Both the position numbers and the translations under genes were made by a program. A DNA stretch of 64,000 nt, taken from a virus. The notes below the pieces were generated by a model. It saw only the letters and a list, made by a program, of their open reading frames with translations. It had not been told where the DNA came from and searched no databases. This document shows, one piece after another, positions 18,783-30,400 of this stretch. Position 1 is the stretch's first letter; each line of letters starts with the position of its first letter. Where the stretch lies: the IMG/VR virus record IMGVR_UViG_3300042562_001667, positions 29,480 to 93,479 of that record, one strand, 5' to 3'.

Positions 18783-21278
18783 ATGGCAAAAGTAAAAATT
18801 AATAGCTTACCTCCTGGTCTTACTATAAAGAATGGTAAGATTGTCAGTATGATGCAGCAAGGTGGAATGACTACAGGAGACCAGTTTGATTTTGGATTAG
18901 TTACAAATGTTAAAGATCCCAATAAAAAAAATCAAACTAGAGATATAAATGTAAGACATACGTTAAATGCTGTACCAAGAACACAAGCTAATATTGAAGC
19001 TGAAGGTGGAGAAACTGTACTTACAGATTTAGATAATGATGGTTTGTTTGGTCTTTATGATATTAAAGGACCTAGACATTCTAGTGGTGGTGTACCTTTA
19101 AATCTTCCTGAACAATCTTTTGTATTTTCTGATACTAAAGATATGAAGTTAGGTGGTTCAGATTTAAAAGCTTTTGGTATTAATTCTAGAAAAAAAATGA
19201 CACCGGCTACCATATCTAAAAAGTATGACCTTAATACTTACTATGGTTCTATTAAAGATGAGTATGCTGATGATATTCAAGTAAAGAGTGCAGAGTTAAT
19301 GATGGATAAGAATAAGAAAGCTTTATCTAAACTTGCATTTGTTCAAGAATCAAAGAAAGATTTTGAAGAGGGTGTACCAGTTACGGCATATCCTTATTTA
19401 GCTTCACAAGGAATTGATCCAATTGATTTTACAGCAAAGGTTGAGAGAATTTCTCAAGAAAAAGCTCAACAAAAAGCCATTGCATCTCTTCCTCCAGAAC
19501 AACAACAAAAATTAATGATGCTTCAGCAAATGATGCAACAAGCACAAGCTTCTGAACAACAGATGGCTCAACAACCATCTCCTGAAGAAATGGAAATGGG
19601 TAGGTATGGTAAAGAATTAAGAAAAGCACAAGATGCAGATGAATCAACATATGAGGAAGAAGAACCTAATAACTATTATTTACCAGGAAGACTTATAGGT
19701 AAACCAGTTGAAACAACTAATGTTCCAACGACATTTGAACAACCTCCAGTAGAAACTAGAACAAAGCAACCTGATAATACACCTGCTAAAAAAACACAGT
19801 CAAAAGGAAATATTGCTGTAGATCCTAATATCATAAAGAAATATGAGGATCGTAATATTGCAATTGATTTTAAAAATGTGGGTGAAAGAACTTATTCTGA
19901 TGTTCAACGTTCTGAAGTAAAAAATCAAAAGCAATTACCTGGTAGATATGGTGATGCTTCTTTAAATGAACAAGGCTGGTTAAAAGATTGGGGACAAATA
20001 TATCCAAATGCATCTGATCTAATTGCATCATTAGAAACATATCAACCTGCAGCAGATGAAAAATATAAAAATCCTGAAGTTTTAAAATTTCAAGCTTGGG
20101 TTAACAATGAATATATTCCTCAGTCAGTAAATGATATTAATGCTAAGTTAAAAGCAGCTGGTTATAATGAACTTACTGAACAACAAAAACTTGATCTTAC
20201 AACAGATTTAAGAAATGACTTTGGTTTTGGTGCAGGAACTGGTAAAGACTTTGATGGTAAGTATGGTACATTTACTTCATCTAGAAGACCATTAAAATAT
20301 GATGTTAAAAAATCATTCTTACCACCAGCAGAAGGTTGTCCATGTGAAGATGGTACATATTCACAAAATTGCTGCCCTAAAAAAAGTATAAAACAATTTG
20401 AAACACCAAAGTCGGCAAGAAGACCAAATGCAGAATGGTGGTTACAAGACTTGCTTCAGTTAAATGCTGTTGCCGCTAGGGAACGAGATATGTTTTTTCC
20501 TTTTCAACCTGCAGTAAATAATATTGATTTAGGATATGTATTGGAAGAACCCACTAGAGGTATTGCTGCTATTAATGAACAATTAGGTATTCAGACTATG
20601 GGTGCTGGGGCTTTTGGTGGTCCTCAAGCTTTAGCTGCTAGAACTGCGCAAGCTCAAGGTCAAGCCGCTCAAGCAATTGCTAATGAAGTGGGTAGAGTAA
20701 ATCAAAGGAATGTAAGTACCATAAATCAAGGTTTGGCTATGCAAGCTCAAATGGATGCAGCAACTCAAAGAGAAAGACGAGATAGAGTTGTAAGAGAGTA
20801 TGATGATACACAAGCTGTTTTACAAAACTATATGGACGAAAAGAACTTTGATAGAGAACAGTATGCTCAGTTAATGTCTAATGCTATTACTAATAGGGCT
20901 AATACTTACAACTTAAATTCTATTCAAGATTATTATCAAATTGATCCCACTACTGGCGGTATGATTGGTCAGTTTAGCGGTAAAGCATTTGAACCTGCAC
21001 CTTTACCAGATCCAATGTCAAAAATTAAGCAGTATGCAGAAACTGCAAGAATGTTAAAAGCAGCTGGTATTGAACCAACAGCAGAATTGATTCAAGGTAT
21101 AATCACTCAATCTGTTGCTGTACCTCAAGAGACTAATATACAAAAAGAGTATACTAATATGCCGCAAGGATATGGTTATTCTTATAATCCAGGAAAAGCT
21201 CAACAATCTAAATCAAGAAAAGGTACAGAAATAAAAGAAACAATTTTTCCTTTTTATATTGGACAAATTGGCAAATAA
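18783..21278 (+). CDS. Conserved virion/cargo protein of Bacteroidota phages
   Basis: 831 residues. MMQQGGMTTG at residues 23-32 repeats the QGG motif. The N-terminal ~170 residues hold a well conserved pattern that I associate with crAss-like structural proteins: RHTLNAVPRTQANIEAEGGE, then GPRHSSGGVPLNLPEQSF and FSDTKDMKLGG. A Gln-rich helical stretch follows at ~215-275 (QQQKLMMLQQMMQQAQ). A short Cys cluster (EGCPCEDGTYSQNCCP) near 520 may bind metal. The C-terminal third is Ala/Gln-rich helical, as in ejected internal proteins. It follows the previous gene by 2 bp. Biochemical function unknown. Confidence 0.6.
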   Translation: MAKVKINSLPPGLTIKNGKIVSMMQQGGMTTGDQFDFGLVTNVKDPNKKNQTRDINVRHTLNAVPRTQANIEAEGGETVLTDLDNDGLFGLYDIKGPRHSSGGVPLNLPEQSFVFSDTKDMKLGGSDLKAFGINSRKKMTPATISKKYDLNTYYGSIKDEYADDIQVKSAELMMDKNKKALSKLAFVQESKKDFEEGVPVTAYPYLASQGIDPIDFTAKVERISQEKAQQKAIASLPPEQQQKLMMLQQMMQQAQASEQQMAQQPSPEEMEMGRYGKELRKAQDADESTYEEEEPNNYYLPGRLIGKPVETTNVPTTFEQPPVETRTKQPDNTPAKKTQSKGNIAVDPNIIKKYEDRNIAIDFKNVGERTYSDVQRSEVKNQKQLPGRYGDASLNEQGWLKDWGQIYPNASDLIASLETYQPAADEKYKNPEVLKFQAWVNNEYIPQSVNDINAKLKAAGYNELTEQQKLDLTTDLRNDFGFGAGTGKDFDGKYGTFTSSRRPLKYDVKKSFLPPAEGCPCEDGTYSQNCCPKKSIKQFETPKSARRPNAEWWLQDLLQLNAVAARERDMFFPFQPAVNNIDLGYVLEEPTRGIAAINEQLGIQTMGAGAFGGPQALAARTAQAQGQAAQAIANEVGRVNQRNVSTINQGLAMQAQMDAATQRERRDRVVREYDDTQAVLQNYMDEKNFDREQYAQLMSNAITNRANTYNLNSIQDYYQIDPTTGGMIGQFSGKAFEPAPLPDPMSKIKQYAETARMLKAAGIEPTAELIQGIITQSVAVPQETNIQKEYTNMPQGYGYSYNPGKAQQSKSRKGTEIKETIFPFYIGQIGK

Positions 21279-21336
21279 ACTATAAAAGTTTATTAATAAA
21301 TCTTTAAAACCTAAAAAATTTTATTAACTTAAAAAT

Positions 21337-24300
21337 ATGGCAACATACACACAAGGATCACAACCATATATGCCGAATTGGCAACCTTTTACTCCAGATT
21401 ATAAATTTTTGTCTGATGTATTAGATGTAAAGACTAATAGGTATAATACAAACTATAAAGCTCTTAATGATCTTTATAGCAAGGTTGTATATTCAGATCT
21501 TTCTAGAGCAGATACTCAGGATATTAGAAATCAATATGCTGAAAATTTGGGTAAGCAACTACAGCTTATTTCTGGTATGGATTTATCGGTAGCACAAAAT
21601 ATTGATTCCGCTCAACAACTATTTAAACCTTTTTATGAGGAGGATCTTGTTGTAAAAGATCTTGTATTTACGAAGCAGTATCAAAATGAAATGCAATATG
21701 CTAATATGTTAATGAACTCTCCTAACAAAGATCAGAGAGAAATGTATTGGCAAACTGGTGTTAAAGCATTAGAGTATCAGATGCAAGATTTTAAAAACGC
21801 ATCTCAAGATAAAGCCTTGAGCATGGGTACACCAAGATATATTGGTGATGCTGATTTATATCAGAAATCTATTGACTTTTTAAAAACTTCAGGATTAGAT
21901 GTTACACAGGAATATGTAGATGAAACAGGATTTTGGATAGTAAAAGATAGAAATGGAAATCTTATTACAGAGCAAGCATTTCAAATGGCTCAAAGAGCTT
22001 TGTCGGATGATCCTATAGTTCAACAGGCTTATTATGCAGATGCCTATGTAAGATCAAGAGATTTTGCCGAAGAAGGTATTAAAGTTGGTCAATTTTCTTC
22101 TGTTGATGAAGGTCAAGCTATTTGGGCTAAGGAAACTATTAGTGCTTTTGAATCACAATTAGCTGCTAGATCTATTCAACAACAGGAAAAGGTAAATGAA
22201 CTTAAAAATGTTAATATTAATTGGGAACAGTATTCAAAAGAACAAGGTATCATTCCTGGGTCAGATGAAGAAAAAATATTTATTGCTCAAAAAGGTTCAT
22301 TGGATGCGGCACTGCAAGGGTTAAATGCAACAGAGCAAGTATTAAAAAGTTCACAAGGTAGTCCTGATCAAAGTACACAAGGTCTTTTAAATAGAGCATA
22401 TAATCTATTAATGGGTTATAACTTACAAAGTGATTTATCTGCTGCTGCTATTTCATATTCAAACATTAATAGAAGTAGAGAACTTAAAGTTAATGAATAT
22501 CAAAAGCAGAAATTAGACTTTAAGTATGACATGGCTGAAATAGCACAGCAATCTAAAAATCAAAAAGAATTAGAAGGTATTAAACAAGATAATAGAAAAG
22601 ATCTTGAGAAATATAAATATGAACTTGAAAATCCTTATGCTTCAGCTATAAGTGGACTTTTTAGCAATCTTGAAGGTGATTATACCAAACAAGGAACTGA
22701 GGCTGTTTTAATTGATCCTGCAACAGGTCAAGCAGTTGATCCTACAACAGCCGATTATGTTGGAATTAATAATACAAAGATTGAACAACTTAGAGAAAAT
22801 GTTACAAGTGAACAGGTTGATTTATATCTTAAAGCGTTGGAAATGCTTGAGAATAATTCTAATAACTCTTATAAGGTAAATGAAAATATTAAAGGTGACC
22901 TTACTACTATTAAAACAAAATTATTAAAACCGGAGAATGAAGATATAGTAGATACTAAGTATAAAGAGATGGCTAATCGGTTTAGAGATTCTGCCCAGCT
23001 TTTCGCAAAATATCCATCATTTGTAAAAAGAGATGGAGGTGTTAAGTATCACGAAATGGTTGAAAATTTTAATGACGTAACTGCAAAAAGACTTCAGTTT
23101 GATAATATGATTACAACTGGTAATGCCGTCATGCTTCAAAACTTTACAAAGGCCCTTCAAACAGACTTATCAAAAGAAATTAATAAGGTTAAGGAAGAAT
23201 TACGCTCAGGACCAAATATTTTTACCGAAGATAAAACAACAGGTTCTGTTGATTTTATGACAGAAGATGAGTTTATAAATGCGTATGTAGCAAAGGCGAA
23301 ACAAGGTCAGATTGCAGGTCAAGAGTTTATCGTAACCCGTACTAAGCGTATTCCTGTTTATGATGATCCTGCTGTACGTTATACTCAAAGAACAGTTACA
23401 GAATTTGCAAAGGATAAAGCTATTAAATTAGCTAAAGAATCATATGCAAATCAAAAGAAAATAGTTAATAGTACACTTAATGGTTCACTTGAAACTATTG
23501 CTGAACAAGAGGATAAAAAGACAGATGCTCAAGTGCGAATGTTTCAACCTTGGGATCCAAACGCATATATGAGAGGAATAAGTATGGAACAAATGGAGGT
23601 AGGAGATGCATTAAAATCTCCATATTATAGTATTGAATTTAATCCTACTATGATGAGAAAAAATCCAGGACAGATTACAGCATTGGCGGAAGTTATGAAT
23701 CAAGTAAGAGGAACACCTAGTTCGGAACTTATATTTTATAAACGTGATATAGGTACAGATGAGACTGCTGATTCAGATCCAAAAGCTAGACAGATTTATA
23801 ATTTATGGATTCAAGATGTATCTAAATTTCAGGATCCAAAAGCTAGTACACAAAATCTACCAAATGCAACAATTGGATATGCTCCAGTTTATGGGCCAAC
23901 AGGAAAAAAAACACTTGGTAAAGATAAAGCGGCTTATGTTATTTCATTTTCACCAGAGTGGTTAAGGACTCTTCAAAGTACTACTAATAAACCTGGTATT
24001 ATTGATGCAAATGAATTCAATGATTATACAACTATTACAATTTCTTTTCCTCAAACTAAAGACATCAATCCTAGAAGAGTAGGTCAATATAATTTTTCTG
24101 CTGTTTATAGTAATATGGTTAGTAGTCCTCAAAAACAATATGTTCAATCTATTGATGCAGGTGGTAAAATTAGATTTTATCAAGATGCTAATAGTAACAT
24201 TATTATGGAAACTACACCTTTGCAGTTTAATAAACAAACAGCTGGTTTTGATCCAATGTCTCCTATAAGAATGAACATTACTCAAATGCAAAATGAAAGA

Positions 24301-24420
24301 GGTGAAACAATTGGATTTTATGATAAAATATATCAAGAAGAATTGAGTAAGATGTATAGTATTGCACAGCAAAATAACTTTGATCAGAACAATAATAAAA
24401 AAACTAAATTAAAAAAGTAA
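21337..24420 (+). CDS. Helical cargo-type virion protein
   Basis: 1027 residues. It starts MATYTQGSQPYMPNWQPFTPDYKFLSDVL (quoted in part), a proline/aromatic N-terminal pattern that I associate with internal structural proteins of crAss-like phages. Almost the whole protein is predicted by composition to be helical and coiled (Gln-, Lys- and Glu-rich, no Cys), with Lys-rich ends. It lies directly upstream of the RNAP polypeptide gene and its stop is 9 bp before that start. It probably travels with the RNAP in the virion or helps to form the ejection channel; this is inferred from gene order only. A 58-bp AT-rich gap precedes it, with start context TTAAAAATATG. Confidence 0.55.
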   Translation: MATYTQGSQPYMPNWQPFTPDYKFLSDVLDVKTNRYNTNYKALNDLYSKVVYSDLSRADTQDIRNQYAENLGKQLQLISGMDLSVAQNIDSAQQLFKPFYEEDLVVKDLVFTKQYQNEMQYANMLMNSPNKDQREMYWQTGVKALEYQMQDFKNASQDKALSMGTPRYIGDADLYQKSIDFLKTSGLDVTQEYVDETGFWIVKDRNGNLITEQAFQMAQRALSDDPIVQQAYYADAYVRSRDFAEEGIKVGQFSSVDEGQAIWAKETISAFESQLAARSIQQQEKVNELKNVNINWEQYSKEQGIIPGSDEEKIFIAQKGSLDAALQGLNATEQVLKSSQGSPDQSTQGLLNRAYNLLMGYNLQSDLSAAAISYSNINRSRELKVNEYQKQKLDFKYDMAEIAQQSKNQKELEGIKQDNRKDLEKYKYELENPYASAISGLFSNLEGDYTKQGTEAVLIDPATGQAVDPTTADYVGINNTKIEQLRENVTSEQVDLYLKALEMLENNSNNSYKVNENIKGDLTTIKTKLLKPENEDIVDTKYKEMANRFRDSAQLFAKYPSFVKRDGGVKYHEMVENFNDVTAKRLQFDNMITTGNAVMLQNFTKALQTDLSKEINKVKEELRSGPNIFTEDKTTGSVDFMTEDEFINAYVAKAKQGQIAGQEFIVTRTKRIPVYDDPAVRYTQRTVTEFAKDKAIKLAKESYANQKKIVNSTLNGSLETIAEQEDKKTDAQVRMFQPWDPNAYMRGISMEQMEVGDALKSPYYSIEFNPTMMRKNPGQITALAEVMNQVRGTPSSELIFYKRDIGTDETADSDPKARQIYNLWIQDVSKFQDPKASTQNLPNATIGYAPVYGPTGKKTLGKDKAAYVISFSPEWLRTLQSTTNKPGIIDANEFNDYTTITISFPQTKDINPRRVGQYNFSAVYSNMVSSPQKQYVQSIDAGGKIRFYQDANSNIIMETTPLQFNKQTAGFDPMSPIRMNITQMQNERGETIGFYDKIYQEELSKMYSIAQQNNFDQNNNKKTKLKK

Positions 24421-24429
24421 TATTGTATA

Positions 24430-27400
24430 ATGGCAGATAATATTAATCAACAGCTTCAACAGGAAGGTGCATTACCAACATTGAATCCAATGGTTCCTTC
24501 AAGTGGTAAGTTTGAATTTCAACCTATTAGTGATTTTACAGTATCTCCAGACTTACCTGAATATAGTGAGTTGATGAGTCCTGAGTACAAGGCTATGTTG
24601 GATATTCATGCTAAAAAGATCAATAGTGCAATACCAACACCTATTGGTAACATGAATGATCCTAATCCAACCCTATCAACTAGTACCTATAATCCTTATA
24701 GACAAAGCGTTGGTTTAGATTTATCTACACCCGAAGGTAAACTTCAATTACTTTCTAATACAGGTAAGTTTACAAAACCCACTGGAGAAGTTAAGATTGC
24801 TAATCCGATTTATGCCGGTATTAGATCACACAACTTTGATAGATATTATAAGCATCCTGAGTTTTCTAAATTAGGATGGCATCCTTATGCTGATAATGAA
24901 GAATACTACAATGCTAATTCTACTTGGTGGGATGATGCAAGTAGAATGAGAGTTCAGTTTGCTAATCTTGCAGGTACAGGGTTTTTATCTGCATATAGAT
25001 CTATTGGTGATTTATTTGATAGTGATGATTATTTTACAGGGAAAGATTTGGAATCTGCAAGCGAGTTTGCAGATGCAATGAGAATTGGTAATTCTACAAG
25101 AGGCGGTGTAAGTGGTTTTACTAATAACTTGGCACTTCAGTTTGGTTACACGGCTGGTGTAATTGGATCTATTGCTGCAGAAGAACTTGCTCTTTGGGGT
25201 GCTGCTGCCGCACAAGGTTTTTTAAACCCTGTATCTGATGTTGTTGCTGCAGAAAGAACGGCTTTTAATATTGCAAAACTTGGAAAAACAATTCTAAATA
25301 CATTTGATTTATCTAGATTAGCAAATGCCACTAGAAATATGTACAGAGGTTTGCGTTCTGTAGATGGTGCAAAGGATTTATATAATACAGTTAAAGCTGG
25401 TGGTAATTTTTTAGGAAACATTATTGCTCCAGAAACAGTACAAGCAATTAAAACTTTAAACAGCACAGCAAATGGAGCACAAAACCTTTCTAATATGGCA
25501 AAGGTTTCTAAGACATTTGGTGGTTTTTATAGAGACGTAAGATCTTTAAACTTAGCACTTGCTGAATCTAAGATGGAAGGAGGTACGGTTTACTCTCAAC
25601 AATTAGCTAACGGATATGCTTTACAGAGTCAACTTAATAATGGTTCACCAATTACAACGGACCAAATGCAGAACATTGAAGAAAAAGCTTCAAGAGCTGC
25701 ATATTATACAACCCTATTAAATGCTCCCACTATTTATCTATCTAACCAACTTGTTTTAGGTAATGCATTTGGCGCATATAATAGAACCTTATCTAGAATG
25801 CTTGGAGATAACATTCAAGGTATTGGAGGTAGAATTTTAAAAACAAAAGGTTTAAGAGATGCTGCAGGTAAAGTTGTAACAAGACCTTTTGAATATGTTG
25901 GAGATGGTGTAAAAGGTTATTTAAAAACTTTAAAAGCAGCTGGTATAAAAGGAAGTGCAAAGTTAGCTGGACAAGCTTCATTGAGATATTTTGCAGCAAA
26001 CCTATCTGAAGGTCTTCAAGAAATTACACAGGAAGCGATTGCTGAAGGAACTAAACATTACCATCAGACATTGATTGAACATCCTACTGCAGGTGGTCAT
26101 GACTTAATGTCTGCTTCAATTGCATCAGCTGTTGGATCTCAATTTAGTGCTCAAGGATTTGAAACATTTATGTCAGGTTTCTTAATGGGTGGTATTGCTC
26201 AAGGTCCTCAAAAACTTTTTTTTCAAGGTGTCCCATCAATTTATAATTATGGCGCACTAGGTTTTGGTACAGAAAAACAAAAAGCTAATCTTGTTGAGTA
26301 CAAGGAAAACAAAGAAAAACTTATAAAAGGTCTTGTTGATTCACTTAATGATGTCTATGAGGTTACTGCGAATAACCCAATGGAATCAATATTTGATACA
26401 AATAAGGTAAATCATATAACACAAAGTCAGGCTAGTATAGATATGCTGCAAGCTGCATTTGACCAATCAAATTTTGACTTTGTTGATGCTAAAGACTTTT
26501 CTAAGTTTCAAGCAATTTATACAGTTCTTAATAATAACAAAAGTGGTGAGTTTAGACAGCAGTTTGAAGATTATTTAAAACTTACAGATGTTGAATTAAT
26601 AGAAGCTTTTCCATCATTTAAAGCTGACATTAAATCAGGTAAAATTAGAACTAGATTGCAAGATATGATTACTAAAGTTGATCAACTTGAAGAATCATAT
26701 TATACTAATAAATCTAAGTTTAATAATCCATTTGATCCAAATATTTATAAATATGGATCAAGAGAATGGAATGAAGAAAAGATTAAACAGATGTCTTTTG
26801 AACATGCAAGATATCTTTACATGTTTACAGAAGATGGTTTTAAGAGAGCTTTAGAAAGATCACAGTCAATATATGATGAATTAGCAGCTGATCCTATTGT
26901 AGGTAAAATGGCAGCAAGTGATATTACCGTATTGCTTGATGAAAATTCATTGCAAAAAGAAATTGCAACTTTAGTTAGTGAAATTGCAACATTAGATCCT
27001 AAAGAAGCTAAAGATATAATTGAAGCTAAGACTGCAAAGCTTGAAGGTCTGAGTGGAATCTTATCTGTGTTATATGCAGAAGAGAATCTCACCAAGGATG
27101 GTGGCTTTGATAGACGTAAGGTTGATAAACTAACATCAGCTTTTGAAAAGTATGTGCAAAAACTTGCTAAGTCAAATGATACATTTGCCGATTCAGATAA
27201 AGTTGGAGAAGCTCTTAAGAAAATTGTAGACTACCGTGAATTAAAAGGTAGAGCAATTGCTTATAATAAGTCTATTGAGTACATGAATAATCCTGAAAGA
27301 TTTAATGAAATTACACAAAGAACTTATGATTTCTTTAAAAATATTTACAAAAATAGGATAGAAGTATTTAGAAACTCAATTAAAAAGTATATAGGTAAAA

Positions 27401-30400
27401 TTGAAATCAATCAGTTTTTAAATGAGTTAGCAAAAATTGAAGTTTATCCAGATCCAAAACAGGTTAAAGAGTTTATGGAAAATGGTAATATTGATGTGCT
27501 TCAAGATTTTTTTACTGAAAAAGGTGCAGTAAATCAAATCTCTGATAAAGATATCTATAATCAAATTCAAGCTTTAATTGGTATTTATAAAGCTGCAGTT
27601 ACTCCTCAAGTAACAGAGCAAACTTCTGAAGAAAAGATTGATTCTAAAGAAAAGCAAACTAGAAAGAAAGATACTGCTGAGATATTGGAAGAAGCTGACT
27701 TAGCTGAGGATACTCCCGATGTGGAAATCTTTGGAGGTAAGGAAACAGATAATCCAATGATCAAGCAAGTGCTTGAAGAAAAATATAAAGAGTATGCCAA
27801 CCGTCAAGTTAATTTAGGAAAAGCTCCTATTGCAATGGACAGTTGGGTGAATAGTGCTGAGGCTGCAAAATATATTACAGCATATGATGCATTGAAAAAA
27901 TTATGGTTCAAAGATTTACAAAAGTCAAAAGATAAACCTGAAGCAATCCTTGCTAAGTTCAATGCTGATAACGGCTTTGATAAATGGTTAGAAAAGCAAC
28001 AGACTAATGACCTTGTTAGAAAGGTGCTCCGTAGTACTGAAACAAACTTCTCTGACTTCATTGATATTGAACAAGACTTTGAAGCTGGTGATGTTGAAGA
28101 TGCAGATATTGGAGACGTTAAGGCTGTAGGTAAAGTTGTAGATAATACTTTCAACAGTGTACAAATTGTTGAGACTAAAACTTCAACAGTTGATCCAGAT
28201 ACAGGAATGCCTGTACCTGTAACATTGTATTCAGTTAGAGACAAGAAAGGTAAACTACTTACAGAAGATATGACTTCTGCAGCTGGTGTACCTGTAGGTG
28301 CAACCTTTGACAATATAAATAAAGCTAGATCTGCCGCTAAGAAATTAGATGATGTATCAGTTGATACAACAACTTTCACTTTTGGTGGTAAGGAAGTATC
28401 ATATGGATCTACTGTAACAGATGCAGAAGGTAACCGTTACATGGTAATTGGTACTCCGGCAGAAGTAGAAAAAGGCAAGAAGCTATTCTTGTTGCCTGTT
28501 GATTCTATTAAACCTGGTCAATCTAAACAAGATAGACATAAGCTGTCTAAAAAAGTTACAGAGCCTGAGTTTAAGTCAGAGTACAATGTAGAAGGATTTA
28601 ACTTTAATAAAGTTCCTGAAGATGCTTCAAGACTTTTAGTTGATGAAGCTGTTGCTGTTTATGCATTAGAAAATGGTATGGGAACAGCTGCTGCTGAAGG
28701 AATCATGATGGCTAATGCCAGACTTCAGACTATTCTGGATAATTTAACTCCAGAAGAAAAGGCAACTCTTACTTTAGTTATTACTAGAAATCCTGCTGGT
28801 GGTAAAACTACAGGAAAGAAATATCAAACAAAAGATAAAGAAGGTAACTTCAAAGAAGCAAACCCTTATATCAATAGAGTTGCTGAACCATTTGCTGTAG
28901 GTATTGCTTTTGGTAATCAACAAACTTCAGCAAGAATTAATCAAATCATTTCTGAAAAAGGGATGCCTGTTAGTTCTCATCCTGATGGTATATTTGCTTT
29001 TGTAAGAACCGGTTCTATACAATTCTTAAATGAAAAAGATCAGGTTGTAAATCCTGTTAATCTTACTAAGGAGATCATTGAGAATACCTTTACAATCTAC
29101 CCATTACAGCAGGCTAATGCTGTGAATACTATTCTAAACAACTTTGCAATTCAACAAGCTTTTGTTGATCAGGTTGCTGATAAAATGGAAGGTAAAGATG
29201 CTGCTGTTATTCCTATGAGTGATTTTGCAGAATTTGGTTTTAATCTTGGATCAAGTGTTGATTTAAAAACTAATCCAAAGTCAGTAAAAGAACTTAAGCA
29301 TAATACAGTTGATGGTGTTAAAGTTGTTATGATTAATGACAAACTTAAAGATGGCACTATATCAACACGTATCTTAACTGACATTGAAGATATTGATGAT
29401 AGAGAAGCTTTCATAGAAAAGCTTAAACAAGATTTGGCTGTATCACAACCAAGTTTATTTGAAACCCTACAAAAAGCACAGAGATATGTTGCTTTAATTA
29501 AAACACCAAATGGTATTTATACAGGTGCCCCTTTAAAAAGTAGACAACTTGAAAAAGAAGAAATTTTTACTTTAAGCCGTGAACTTGTTGAAGAGGGTGT
29601 TAGAACTATTAATGAAAACTTAGTCGGTGAAGGTTCTGTAGAAACAAAGAAAATTAAAGACTCAAACTTTAACGTAGAGTTTAATCAGGCCTTTAACAAG
29701 AAACTTTACATTACAACTAATATTGAAGGATACACAGTTGAAATTAATGTTAACGCTGATGGTACATTTAGAGCAGAACTTTATGATAAGAAACGTAAAT
29801 CTGTTGTAGGTAGTTCATATTTGGCTGAAGGTAGACAAGGTACTCTTGATTATCAAGGTGCTGAGAAACCAGATATCATTGAAAGACTTTTAGATAATCT
29901 TCAAAAGAAAGGTATTGATAAAGCTGCTGAGGAATTTAAAGCAAAGAAGAAAAAAGATTCTTCTGTAGAAATTCCTGAATGGACTGAGTTAAAACTTTTT
30001 AGTAAAGAAAATTCTGCAATTTATAATGTAAGAGCAAGTTTTGCTGAAGATGCAAGCATTGATACAGTTCTTGATAACACTGTAACAACTCTTAATGAAA
30101 ATGTAAGAACTAATTATAAGCTCAGATTAACTGCAGATTCAAATACTATCCAAGAAGCTTTATTGTTTGCTGCAACAACAGCTGCACAACAAGAAGTTGA
30201 AGTAGTTGAAGATCCTGTAGCTGACTTAGAAACTTCTGAGGAAGCTTATGATAGTGTTCTTGATATGTCTGATGAGGTATTTGAAGAATTTGCAAAAGCA
30301 GATTTCAAAGAGTTACCTCTTGAGATGAAACAGCAAGTTGCAAATAAGATTGCAAAAGGTGAAAAGCTTTCTCCGCGTGAGGAAAGAATGGTAAAGAATG

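Noticed and set aside
23962-24372. 136-codon minus-strand frame at the end of the 1027-aa gene
   Set aside because: Ile/Thr/Phe/His-rich shadow of a well supported gene.
27804-28379. 191-codon open frame on the minus strand inside the RNAP gene
   Set aside because: Ser/Leu/Thr-rich low-complexity translation antisense to strongly coding sequence; no start context or neighbours. Same reason for other antisense frames within 24430-45582.
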